Source: JABMPR01 sp964508765 (GTDB lineage: Bacteria; Fidelibacterota; UBA8477; JABMPR01). From it: DNA of 64,000 bases. The notes beneath the pieces are model-generated. The model was not told where the DNA came from. It saw nothing but the letters and a program-made list of their open reading frames with translations, and ran no database searches. The position numbers were made by a program, and so were the translations under genes. This document shows positions 1 to 8,331 of the stretch, piece by piece. Numbering within the stretch: position 1 is the stretch's first letter; every line of letters begins with the position of its first letter. The stretch spans positions 1 to 64,000 of the forward strand of contig CAZDVD010000010.1 of the NCBI GenBank assembly GCA_964508765.1, in the 5' to 3' direction.

Positions 1-572
1 CCATCAATATTAATAGTCTGGCATTTATGCCTATGCTCGGGTTAGGAATCGCCATATCCATGATGGTGGGTCAAAACATTGGAGCAGGAGAAGCAGACAA
101 GGCTCAGTATGCCGCTAACTCAGGTGTTCAACTGGGCATGATCTATATGATTTTCTGTACTTTTCTGTACGTTGGCATTCCACAGGTCTTTGTCGCCCCC
201 TTTGCTGCTTCGGATGAAACTTTTCAGATGGCCATCATATTGCTGCGCTTTGTGGCAGTCTATGCTGTCTTCGATACATTGAGCATTTTGTATTCCTCGG
301 CTATCAAAGGTGCAGGAGATACCCACTTTGTCATGCGGGTAACCACGGCATTGTCCATTTTTGTATTGATCATCCCAACCTATATCGCAGTAGAATATTT
401 CGACGCTAATCTATATCTACCATGGACCTTCTGTGCCCTTTTCATAGTGGCCATGGGACTCACATTTCTAGGTAGGTTTTTTGGTGGAAAATGGAAACAA
501 ATGAGTGTCATTGAGACTTCAGGCTTTCTTCCCTCTCAGCATCCTGCCAACCCCATTGCACCTGAGATCTAA
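1..572 (+). CDS. MATE family efflux transporter, C-terminal part (5' partial)
   Basis: The reading frame is open at the left edge, so only about the last 190 residues are present. They contain several hydrophobic helices and the stretch MMVGQNIGAG followed later by KGAGDT, typical of the second half of MATE (multidrug and toxin extrusion) transporters, which export cationic compounds in exchange for Na+ or H+ across the inner membrane. The last ~25 residues are hydrophilic and cytoplasmic-looking. It is separated by 364 bp from the glucan locus that follows and is probably unrelated to it. The family call is from recognised motifs; the substrate cannot be told. Confidence 0.8.
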   Translation, partial: ININSLAFMPMLGLGIAISMMVGQNIGAGEADKAQYAANSGVQLGMIYMIFCTFLYVGIPQVFVAPFAASDETFQMAIILLRFVAVYAVFDTLSILYSSAIKGAGDTHFVMRVTTALSIFVLIIPTYIAVEYFDANLYLPWTFCALFIVAMGLTFLGRFFGGKWKQMSVIETSGFLPSQHPANPIAPEI

Positions 573-936
573 TATCCATATTTGATTAACCCGGTGGGTA
601 GCCATACTCACTGGTCTCAACTCAGCATGAAAAGATCTAAGCAGGGCTACAACTCCTAAACCACTGTGTTTACAGATCAAATGGTCATGATTTCAAAACA
701 ATATTTCGTAATACTTTGATATTTAACAAACATTATGCTTGACTTTCAATCCCCATCAGACATCTTTGTACGGTAATCGAACAAAGTATTTTGCAGTACT
801 GACATTTGAAAATTTTGCACATTTTTCTGGCAATGGTTGATCTTACTTATTGAAGTTCCTGCCCTAGGGCAACGATCCACTTCTCTACAACCATCCAGAC
901 CGTAAATAAATGTTTTAAACTTATGAGGAGGTTTCA
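573..936 (+). promoter_or_regulatory. Intergenic region upstream of the laminarin locus
   Basis: No gene is supported here. The stretch is AT-rich in its middle part and must hold the promoter of the locus that starts at 937. A strong ribosome binding site, GAGGAGG, lies 7 bases before the ATG at 937. I see no convincing terminator for the MATE gene and no clear operator palindrome. Confidence 0.4.
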
Positions 937-3900
937 ATGAAAACTAAACTTCGCAGGCTTTCAGAGCTCACGCTTAGTTTTTTACCACTTTTCCTAACAC
1001 TGGTGATCTGCCTGCCTACTGCAAGTTATGCAGCAGATCATGTCCCAACTGTTGCCGTCGTTTCTGATGTTGACGGACAAAGAATTCAGGTTGATGGGGA
1101 AGATTTCATGATCAACGGTATGAATTGGGATTATTTCCCAATCGGTACCAATTACTCCTATTCCCTTTGGAATCAACCAGATTATATCATTGAAGCCGCC
1201 CTGGATCGTGAGATGTCCCTCCTGAAAGGTATGGGCGTAAACACCATACGTATGTACACAGGTGTTCAGCCAAAATGGGTGAAGTACATTTACGAAGAAT
1301 ATGGTATTTATACCATTCTCAATCATTCTTTTGGCCGATACGGATTTACCGTAAATGGTGTATGGATTCCCAATGTCGATTATTCTTCTCCAGATTTTCA
1401 AAAAGCGCTTATGGCTGAAGTCATGGGCGTCGTTAATGAATATCAAGATGTTCCTGGAGTCCTCATGTGGTTATTGGGTAATGAGAATAATTATGGTCTT
1501 TTCTGGGAGGGTGCAGAAACAGAGGATATTCCTGATGGCGAAACCGTCCAAACGGTTAGAGCCCACCATATGTACTCCCTATTTAACGATGCAATAAATG
1601 AAATCCACAAAGTGGATAGTAAGCGTCCCGTTGCCATTTGTAATGGAGATCTCTTATTTATAGACATCATCGCTGAAGAGATTGAGAATCTGGATATCCT
1701 GGGCAGCAATGTCTATCGTGGTATTTCTTTCACAGATTTTTTCCAGGTTGTCAAAGAAAAGCTAAATGTTCCAGTCTACTTCACAGAGTTCGGTGCAGAT
1801 GCCTTCAATGCCAAGAAAATGCGTGAAGACCAGGAAAATCAAACCAAATACCTTCTGGGCAACTGGCAGGAAATCTATGAACAGGCCTCAGGTAAAGGCT
1901 TGGCTGGGAATTCCATTGGTGGAATGACCTTCCAGTTTAGTGATGGCTGGTGGAAATATGGCCAGACCAGTAATTTGGATGTCCATGACATCAACGCCTC
2001 ATGGGCCAATGGTGGCTACCCTGCAGATCTGGCAGAGGGTCAAAATAATATGAACGAAGAATGGTTTGGGATCTGTGCTAAAGGACCCACGGATATTGAG
2101 GGCCTCTATCAGCTGTATCCTCGCGCTGCTTACTACGCGCTCAAGGAAGCTCATTCCCTTGATGTCTATGCCCCCGGTGTTGATCTGGAAGATGTCAAGA
2201 ATCATTTTAAGAGCATTTCTCCCATGACAGCTATCCTCCAGGCTCGTGGAGACAAAGCCGCCCTGGCATCAGAAGCTGGTAGTTTGGGACGTATTAAAGG
2301 CTTGAGAATTGAAATGGAGACCTACAATACAGGCGGCAAGCATACCACAACACCTGAAGACCCCATCCAGGGACGCACTGCCTTACCCATTTCTGAGGGT
2401 TTTGATCATATGCAGTCCTATTACCTTTCTGTGGAAGCAACCCCCTCACCAAATGTAACTGGGTCGGTGACATTCAACGTGTTAGGACATGTTGCCCAAA
2501 CCCTTATTGACGAAATTTACTACGAAAAACGCGGGCGCCCCCAAGCGGTACTCACTGAAGATGGATCGGTTACCATGGATGGTCTGGATCGTCTGCGTAT
2601 TTACAATGCCTCAATGACCTGGGATGATGACTTCTTCCGTCTCGAAGGGTTTTTCCGTACCGGTCACTACCACTGGGGTTATGAAGGTGATTTCTTTGGT
2701 CTCTATCCTGAAGCCAACTATGGTCCCAACATGGACACCTATGATGGCAGTGCACCACTGGGCTTTGAAATTGAAGGAAAGAAAATACTAAGCGGTTTAA
2801 AATTGGCCTTTGGTCCTGAACTCTGGTGGGGTGCCAATCCAGCCTACTTGCTTAAATATACCAAATCTGTGGGCCCCTTCGTTTTGACAGGTATGTATCA
2901 AGAGGATTTAGACAGACAAGCGCCTGCCATTTCTTCTTTTGCAGTACCGCTCCCTCCCACCAAGAAAGGAACCTTTCACCTGGAAACAACTCGTGGTGGT
3001 CTGGGTGTTGAACTTGGCGGTATCTGGTCGGGAGCCACAAAGATTGATGAGATCTTTCAGATTGTTGAAGAGACAGATGGAATTTATGAAGTTTTTCAGG
3101 ATACAGTCAGAGCTGCTGATGCCTGGGGTGGAAAATTTAAGCTCACCTATTCCCGAGGACGTCTGAACTGGTATATACAGGGCGCCTCAATGGGCATCGT
3201 AGCCGATGGGGGTGCAACAATGACGCAGACCTTCGCAGGCTGGCGCTTGAAGGACAGCGGCAGTGGCAACCAGAATAATATCATCACTGGTTTGACAATT
3301 CAGTCTGGCGACCTTCAGATCGCCCCTAACTTTTTATGGCAGAAACCACTCCTTGGTCCTATCCCCAGCAGTGTGCCGCAACCGGGTCGACCTAGAAATG
3401 TCATCTCTGACCCCTTTGCTGTCAGAGGTAACCGGGAAACCACTGCTTTCGAGATGTTACTTACTTTTGATCCAACGCCGGAAACCTGGTTCTATGAATG
3501 GAACAACGATCTGGCTGAAGATGCCCGCTTTGCTGCCAATATAGACTATGTGTATCGGAAGCAGCCCACCACCCAGGATGCCGCCATAGGTATCCTCGCT
3601 GATGGGCGAACCACCTTTGCATTTCCAGGAGCGCCCCCTGCGCAGGATCTCTGGGAAATAAATGGTAGAGTTGTCTCCAAGCTGACTTCCAATTTCGGTA
3701 TGATTCTAAATTTCTATCAGGGCATTGCTGAAGCCAACGGTAGCGATACGCTATTGGTCGAACGCTTTGGTGGTGACCTCAGAGTTGTCAGGGGTTCATC
3801 GAAAATCATGGCCATGGCCAAAGTCAATGACTGGGGTCCTTATGATTATCATCGTGACTACAACCTGACCTATCCCCTGCAACTTGTGCTTGATATCTCA

Positions 3901-4116
3901 ACTGTTGTTGGGAAAGCGGGCTGGTGGGATTTACCTCAGACTCGTCTTGGTGTAAGCTATACATATAGGACGCTGGATTCACATTCACCACGATACTGCC
4001 CGGAGCAGATTCTCAATGATCTCAATGAGCTGGAGTGCAATCCCAATGCAGTGGATGCTGAAGAAGGCAATGAGTGGCAAATCATGACGTACATGCACCT
4101 GAACATAGGACTATAG
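937..4116 (+). CDS. Secreted clan GH-A glycosidase fused to a probable outer-membrane beta-barrel
   Basis: 1059 residues. A signal peptide (cleavage near residue 32, after SYA) is followed by a (beta/alpha)8 glycosidase domain at about 40-410 of the GH2/GH5-like clan GH-A kind. The probable acid/base is Glu183 in LLGNENN and the probable nucleophile Glu284 in YFTEFGAD. From about 430 to the end the protein changes character: many alternating polar/hydrophobic strands, Tyr/Trp/Gly rich, with short turns, ending in a strand (EWQIMTYMHLNIGL), as in outer-membrane barrels. I infer an enzyme tethered by its own barrel. It is first in a laminarin locus, so a beta-glucan substrate is likely, but the exact GH family is not certain. 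The start is well supported by GAGGAGG. Confidence 0.65.
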   Translation: MKTKLRRLSELTLSFLPLFLTLVICLPTASYAADHVPTVAVVSDVDGQRIQVDGEDFMINGMNWDYFPIGTNYSYSLWNQPDYIIEAALDREMSLLKGMGVNTIRMYTGVQPKWVKYIYEEYGIYTILNHSFGRYGFTVNGVWIPNVDYSSPDFQKALMAEVMGVVNEYQDVPGVLMWLLGNENNYGLFWEGAETEDIPDGETVQTVRAHHMYSLFNDAINEIHKVDSKRPVAICNGDLLFIDIIAEEIENLDILGSNVYRGISFTDFFQVVKEKLNVPVYFTEFGADAFNAKKMREDQENQTKYLLGNWQEIYEQASGKGLAGNSIGGMTFQFSDGWWKYGQTSNLDVHDINASWANGGYPADLAEGQNNMNEEWFGICAKGPTDIEGLYQLYPRAAYYALKEAHSLDVYAPGVDLEDVKNHFKSISPMTAILQARGDKAALASEAGSLGRIKGLRIEMETYNTGGKHTTTPEDPIQGRTALPISEGFDHMQSYYLSVEATPSPNVTGSVTFNVLGHVAQTLIDEIYYEKRGRPQAVLTEDGSVTMDGLDRLRIYNASMTWDDDFFRLEGFFRTGHYHWGYEGDFFGLYPEANYGPNMDTYDGSAPLGFEIEGKKILSGLKLAFGPELWWGANPAYLLKYTKSVGPFVLTGMYQEDLDRQAPAISSFAVPLPPTKKGTFHLETTRGGLGVELGGIWSGATKIDEIFQIVEETDGIYEVFQDTVRAADAWGGKFKLTYSRGRLNWYIQGASMGIVADGGATMTQTFAGWRLKDSGSGNQNNIITGLTIQSGDLQIAPNFLWQKPLLGPIPSSVPQPGRPRNVISDPFAVRGNRETTAFEMLLTFDPTPETWFYEWNNDLAEDARFAANIDYVYRKQPTTQDAAIGILADGRTTFAFPGAPPAQDLWEINGRVVSKLTSNFGMILNFYQGIAEANGSDTLLVERFGGDLRVVRGSSKIMAMAKVNDWGPYDYHRDYNLTYPLQLVLDISTVVGKAGWWDLPQTRLGVSYTYRTLDSHSPRYCPEQILNDLNELECNPNAVDAEEGNEWQIMTYMHLNIGL

Positions 4117-4185
4117 ATCATGAATTTTCGAAAGAGTACAAAAAGATCTACACAGTCAGCTTTCAATGGAGCAGGAGAAATAAAT

Positions 4186-6153
4186 ATGTCTTTAAAAAAT
4201 AGAAGCTACACCTCTAGCATCCTCATGTTGATGGTCTTAGCAGGACTGCTATCCTGCGACCGGGAGTTGACCGTTTTAGAACCGGCCCCCTTCCCAACAG
4301 ATGCAGAAGTTTTTATCGATGGTTTTGGTCCCAGTGTGCAACCGCATTCTTTTCTGGGGACAAAGCTGGATGCCCTACAACTGGATGATGAAGAAACCTA
4401 CGAGGGCAGCCAATCCATCATCATAACTATTCCAGGTCCTGGAGATCCATCTGGATCAACCTGGTCTGGTGGAGCTCTGGTGGCTGGCCTTGCCCGCGAT
4501 CTAAGCGATTACAATGCTTTAACCTTTTGGGCCAAAGCCAATAAAGCGCTTACACTAAATACGGTAGGATTGGGAAACGACAATGCAGCTCCAAATCCTT
4601 ATGTGGCTGAAATTGCCAATGTCCCCCTGACCACAACCTGGACGCAATACATCATCCCCATTCCCCTTTCCGAGAAACTGGTTCAAGAACAAGGCATGTT
4701 CTACTATTCAGAGGGTCAGGAAGATGGTGAAGGAGCTTCAATCTGGTTGGATGAAATTCAGTTTGAATACCTTGGGACCATCGCACACCCCAGTTTTAGT
4801 TTTGCTTCCACAAGCCTGGATGTTTATCAAAATGCCATCATATCCATCCCCGCTGTCACCGTTTCCTATGATGTGGATGGGTCCAACGTGGATGTAAGTG
4901 CTTCATCAGAATACCTCACCTTCACTTCATCCGACACGAGCATAGTCTCAGTCGATACAGACGGCACTCTGACTGCAATGAACCTTGGGAATGCAACCAT
5001 TTACGCCACCCTGGGCGATCCTTCCGTTTCTGATTCTCTGGTTATCACGGTTGGAGAAGCACCGCCTACCCCCGATACTGCCGCACCAACTCCAATCGTT
5101 GCTGCAGACAGCGTGGTCTCCATCTACAGCAATGTCTATACAAGTGTGACGACGCCTGATTTCTATACCTATTGGGAATTCTCAACAGCAGAGGTCCAGG
5201 AAGTCAGTATTGAAGGCAATGAAACCATGCAATTCCTGAGCCTCAATTTTGCCGGAATTGATTTCTCAGCCAGTCAATTGGTCAATGCTTCAGGTATGAC
5301 CCATTTCCATATGGACGTCTGGACGCCAGATCCAAGTGCCGCTCCAGCCGCCTTTAAGGTCCTCCTGGTTGATTTTGGAGCTGATGGTGTCTTTGCTGGC
5401 ACTGACAACTCATCTCACGAACTATCTATCACCGCCTCTTCAGATCCTGCCTTGGTCACAGATGAGTGGATGACACTAGACATCCCCCTCTCGGCTTTCG
5501 CAGGATTAACATCCCAGGGCAATATTGCCCAGTTGGTCATATCTGGTGATCCAAACACCGTTTATCTGGACAATATCTATTTCTATGATAGTGGTGAAAT
5601 TATTGATCCTCCTCCAGTAGGAAGTGGTCCTGCAACTGCAGCTCCAAGTCCCACGGTAGATGCTGCAGATGTGATTTCCCTCTTCAGCAACGCTTATACA
5701 AATGTTACTGTAGACAACTGGGCAACAGGCTGGCAATGGTCAACAGCTGTTCTGGAAGATGTGCAAATATCTGGCGATGATGTGAAATTGTACACACTTC
5801 TGAACTTCAATGGCATTGAGTTTACAACCCAGACCATAGATGCTTCTACAATGACGCATTTTCATATGGATATCTGGACACCAGATCCTACAGGTGCCCC
5901 AGTTACCTTTAATGTAAAGCTCATCGATTTCGGTGCCAATAATGCCTATGATGGTGGGGATGATTCTAATCATGAATTGATCTTTACATCAAACAGTTCT
6001 CCTGCTATTGCTACAGGAGCATGGGTCAGCGTGGATGTGGCTATGACCGCTTTTTCCGGATTGTCATCGCGTTCAAACCTAGCTCAAATGGTCATTTCAG
6101 CCAGTGACGGTCTGGATACTGTGTATATGGATAACGTCTATTTTTATAAATGA
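4186..6153 (+). CDS. Surface lipoprotein with Ig-like domain and two tandem laminarin-locus binding modules
   Basis: The ATG at 4186 is preferred over the one at 4120 because it has an upstream GGAGCAGGAG and begins a lipoprotein signal (lipobox LLSC, Cys24). About 655 residues: a beta-sandwich at ~45-205 ending in WLDEIQFEY, a bacterial Ig-like (BIG2) domain at ~210-290, then two homologous modules at ~300-466 and ~485-655. Each module begins AAP(T/S)P, contains MTHFHMD(V/I)WTPDP and ends (Y/M)DN(I/V)YFY. I recognise this module from laminarinases and binding proteins of marine Bacteroidetes, so glucan binding is likely, though I know no fixed CBM number. It may act as a surface glycan-binding protein in place of SusE/F. 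The gene follows the fusion enzyme closely and overlaps the ROK gene. Confidence 0.7.
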   Translation: MSLKNRSYTSSILMLMVLAGLLSCDRELTVLEPAPFPTDAEVFIDGFGPSVQPHSFLGTKLDALQLDDEETYEGSQSIIITIPGPGDPSGSTWSGGALVAGLARDLSDYNALTFWAKANKALTLNTVGLGNDNAAPNPYVAEIANVPLTTTWTQYIIPIPLSEKLVQEQGMFYYSEGQEDGEGASIWLDEIQFEYLGTIAHPSFSFASTSLDVYQNAIISIPAVTVSYDVDGSNVDVSASSEYLTFTSSDTSIVSVDTDGTLTAMNLGNATIYATLGDPSVSDSLVITVGEAPPTPDTAAPTPIVAADSVVSIYSNVYTSVTTPDFYTYWEFSTAEVQEVSIEGNETMQFLSLNFAGIDFSASQLVNASGMTHFHMDVWTPDPSAAPAAFKVLLVDFGADGVFAGTDNSSHELSITASSDPALVTDEWMTLDIPLSAFAGLTSQGNIAQLVISGDPNTVYLDNIYFYDSGEIIDPPPVGSGPATAAPSPTVDAADVISLFSNAYTNVTVDNWATGWQWSTAVLEDVQISGDDVKLYTLLNFNGIEFTTQTIDASTMTHFHMDIWTPDPTGAPVTFNVKLIDFGANNAYDGGDDSNHELIFTSNSSPAIATGAWVSVDVAMTAFSGLSSRSNLAQMVISASDGLDTVYMDNVYFYK

Positions 6154-7430
6154 TAGAATCTAAAAACACAAGCGGACTCATTTCCAGTCCTGGATATAGC
6201 CACTCTGACTCTCTCGGTCGGCGCGTTGCCGACCGTTGGGAGTCCAAACCCCTGGCAGATTCGGTATTACACCTTATCTGGCACAAGCATCAGATATCTC
6301 GCGCTGAAATTGCTCGTGAGCTAGGGCTTTCTCGCTCCACAGTAACAGAAGTAGTGCGAGAGCTGCTCACTTCTGGTTTTGTCAAAGAAGTGGGTAGTGG
6401 TGTTTCCAGTGGAGGTCGTAAACCCATTGTTCTGGAATTTCAAAATGAAGCCAGAATTATTTTGGGTGTAGATATTGGTGCAACTCACGTCTCAGCACTG
6501 GTCATGGATCTCAACGGCCAAATCTTGGCTTATGAGAAAAAGAATTATTCAGTGCGAACCAATCCAAAAGGAACGCGGAACCTGATTTTTGAGCTCTGTG
6601 ATACCCTACTTGATGAATTCAAGAATGGTTCTAAACGTCTTTTGAGTATCGGAGTAGCCCTCCCCAGTCCTGTGGATCCTAATCATCCCGAATGGTTATC
6701 TGAAGTCGTTATTCCGGCATGGCGTGGTCGTAGTGAAATTGACCTCCTCCACCGCCATTACAATGTACCTGTTTATGTTGACAATGACGCCAACCTTGGT
6801 GCGCTTGCAGAACATCGCTGGGGTGCCGGTCGCGGTGTGGATGACTTGACCTATGTAAAATTAGGATATGGTGTTGGCTCGGGGTTTATCCTCAATGGCG
6901 AAATCTATCGGGGAGGTACTGGAATTGCAGGTGAAATGGGACACATTCCCATCAAAACAGATGGCGAGCAATGCGTATGCGGACTCAAAGGCTGTTTGGT
7001 AACCCTCGTCGGAGGTAAAGCCATGGAGACCCGGGTCGCTGAATTGCTCTCTACATACCCGGACAGTCAACTTGCTGGACAGGAAGCGACGCTTCAAAAT
7101 ATAGAACTGGCTGCCGGTGAGAAGGATGCCCTGGCCATGCAACTTTTTAAAGAAACAGCAGAATACATGAGCATTGCCATCACAGGGTGGATCAATATGA
7201 TGAATCCACAACGCGTGATTCTTGGTGGCGCTCGCAAGGAGCTCCAGAACCAAATATTGAATCCCATCCAGGTAAAGATTAGAGAATGCTCTATTGTCGG
7301 ATCTGTCGCCAGTACAGAAATAAGAACCGGTTCCCTTGGTGAAAAAGCGGAAAGTATGGGTGCGGCGACACTTGCCCTGGAAGAAGTCTTCTCAGAACCC
7401 GGTTTTTATTTGCGAAAAGCTTCAAAGTAA
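6150..7430 (+). CDS. ROK family transcriptional regulator
   Basis: 426 residues. The N-terminus (~33-85) is a winged helix-turn-helix (AEIARELGLSRSTVTEVV). The rest is the ROK sugar-kinase fold, with the phosphate motif DIGATH near 108 and the zinc motif GEMGHIP ... CVCGLKGC near 262-281. This is the NagC/XylR/Mlc layout, in which a sugar ligand releases DNA. The start codon overlaps the stop of the preceding lipoprotein gene (ATGA) and has no good ribosome binding site, so translation is probably coupled. As the only regulator within the laminarin locus it probably controls it, with glucose or a laminari-oligosaccharide as likely effector; that is inference. Confidence 0.9.
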   Translation: MIESKNTSGLISSPGYSHSDSLGRRVADRWESKPLADSVLHLIWHKHQISRAEIARELGLSRSTVTEVVRELLTSGFVKEVGSGVSSGGRKPIVLEFQNEARIILGVDIGATHVSALVMDLNGQILAYEKKNYSVRTNPKGTRNLIFELCDTLLDEFKNGSKRLLSIGVALPSPVDPNHPEWLSEVVIPAWRGRSEIDLLHRHYNVPVYVDNDANLGALAEHRWGAGRGVDDLTYVKLGYGVGSGFILNGEIYRGGTGIAGEMGHIPIKTDGEQCVCGLKGCLVTLVGGKAMETRVAELLSTYPDSQLAGQEATLQNIELAAGEKDALAMQLFKETAEYMSIAITGWINMMNPQRVILGGARKELQNQILNPIQVKIRECSIVGSVASTEIRTGSLGEKAESMGAATLALEEVFSEPGFYLRKASK

Positions 7431-7441
7431 GGAATTATTTC

Positions 7442-8269
7442 ATGCCAATTAAAACGAAAATGATCCTGCTATCCCTTACGGTTTTGTCTGTGATCCTATT
7501 TGCTCAGTGCAGTAATAATTCTGAGCCAGAAGAGAAAACCTGGCAGATCATATGGCAGGATGAATTTGAGGGTCCTCAGGGACAATCACCTGACTCTACA
7601 CGCTGGACTTATGATACCTGGGGCAACGATTCTGGTTGGGGCAACAATCAACTTGAATTCAACAGCAATCGACCAGAAAATGTATCTCTGGACGGTGCAG
7701 GTCATCTCGCCATCGTCGCCCGGGAAGCGTCTTATGAAGGGTTGAATTATACATCTGCCCGGATCAAGACCCAGAGCCTATTCGAAACAACCTTTGGGCG
7801 TTTTGAAGCCCGTATTAAGCTGCCCTGGGGACAGGGACTTTGGCCAGCGTTCTGGATGCTTGGCAACGACATCGACTCCGTTTCTTGGCCACAATGCGGT
7901 GAAATCGATATCATGGAGTACCGAGGCCAGGAACCCAGCCAGATAGAAGGTACACTCCATGGACCTGGATATTCTGGAGGTCAAGGAATCGGAAGCACCT
8001 ATACGCTTACAAATGCACGGTTCGACACTGAGTTTCATACATTTGCCATAGAATGGAATCTTGATAGTATTAATTGGTATGTTGATGATGAACATTTTCA
8101 GACTCTTAGCCCCAATGATGTAACTGGAGATTGGGTCTATGATCACCCCTTCTTCATCCTTTTAAATCTGGCTGTGGGTGGCAACTGGGTTGGCCCACCT
8201 AACGAAAACACAATTTTCCCACAAACGATGCTGGTAGACTACGTCAGGGTTTACCAGGAGGTCGAGTAG
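7442..8269 (+). CDS. GH16 endo-beta-1,3-glucanase (laminarinase), lipoprotein
   Basis: 275 residues. Lipoprotein signal with lipobox FAQC (Cys23). A single GH16 domain fills the rest: WQDEF at the start, the catalytic motif GEIDIMEY with Glu154 (nucleophile), Asp156 and Glu159 (acid/base), and the closing strand VDYVRVYQ. The length is that of a minimal GH16 laminarinase without accessory modules. It should cut beta-1,3-glucan at the cell surface or in the periplasm and feed the symporter and phosphorylase encoded downstream. The subfamily cannot be proved by eye, but the EIDIME active site and locus fit laminarin. Confidence 0.92.
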   Translation: MPIKTKMILLSLTVLSVILFAQCSNNSEPEEKTWQIIWQDEFEGPQGQSPDSTRWTYDTWGNDSGWGNNQLEFNSNRPENVSLDGAGHLAIVAREASYEGLNYTSARIKTQSLFETTFGRFEARIKLPWGQGLWPAFWMLGNDIDSVSWPQCGEIDIMEYRGQEPSQIEGTLHGPGYSGGQGIGSTYTLTNARFDTEFHTFAIEWNLDSINWYVDDEHFQTLSPNDVTGDWVYDHPFFILLNLAVGGNWVGPPNENTIFPQTMLVDYVRVYQEVE

Positions 8270-8331
8270 ACCTTGAAACAAATTTCTTACAGAAAATCTC
8301 TGCTTCAACTAGTGAAAAAGGAGCCACGCAC

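Noticed and set aside
994..1446. Antisense open frame of 150 residues under the GH-A gene
   Set aside because: It lies wholly within strongly supported coding sequence and has no domain or start signal; the same holds for the other antisense frames under the large genes.
4120..4185. Longer N-terminus of the binding lipoprotein
   Set aside because: The 22 extra residues precede a complete lipoprotein signal, and the ATG at 4186 has a better ribosome site.
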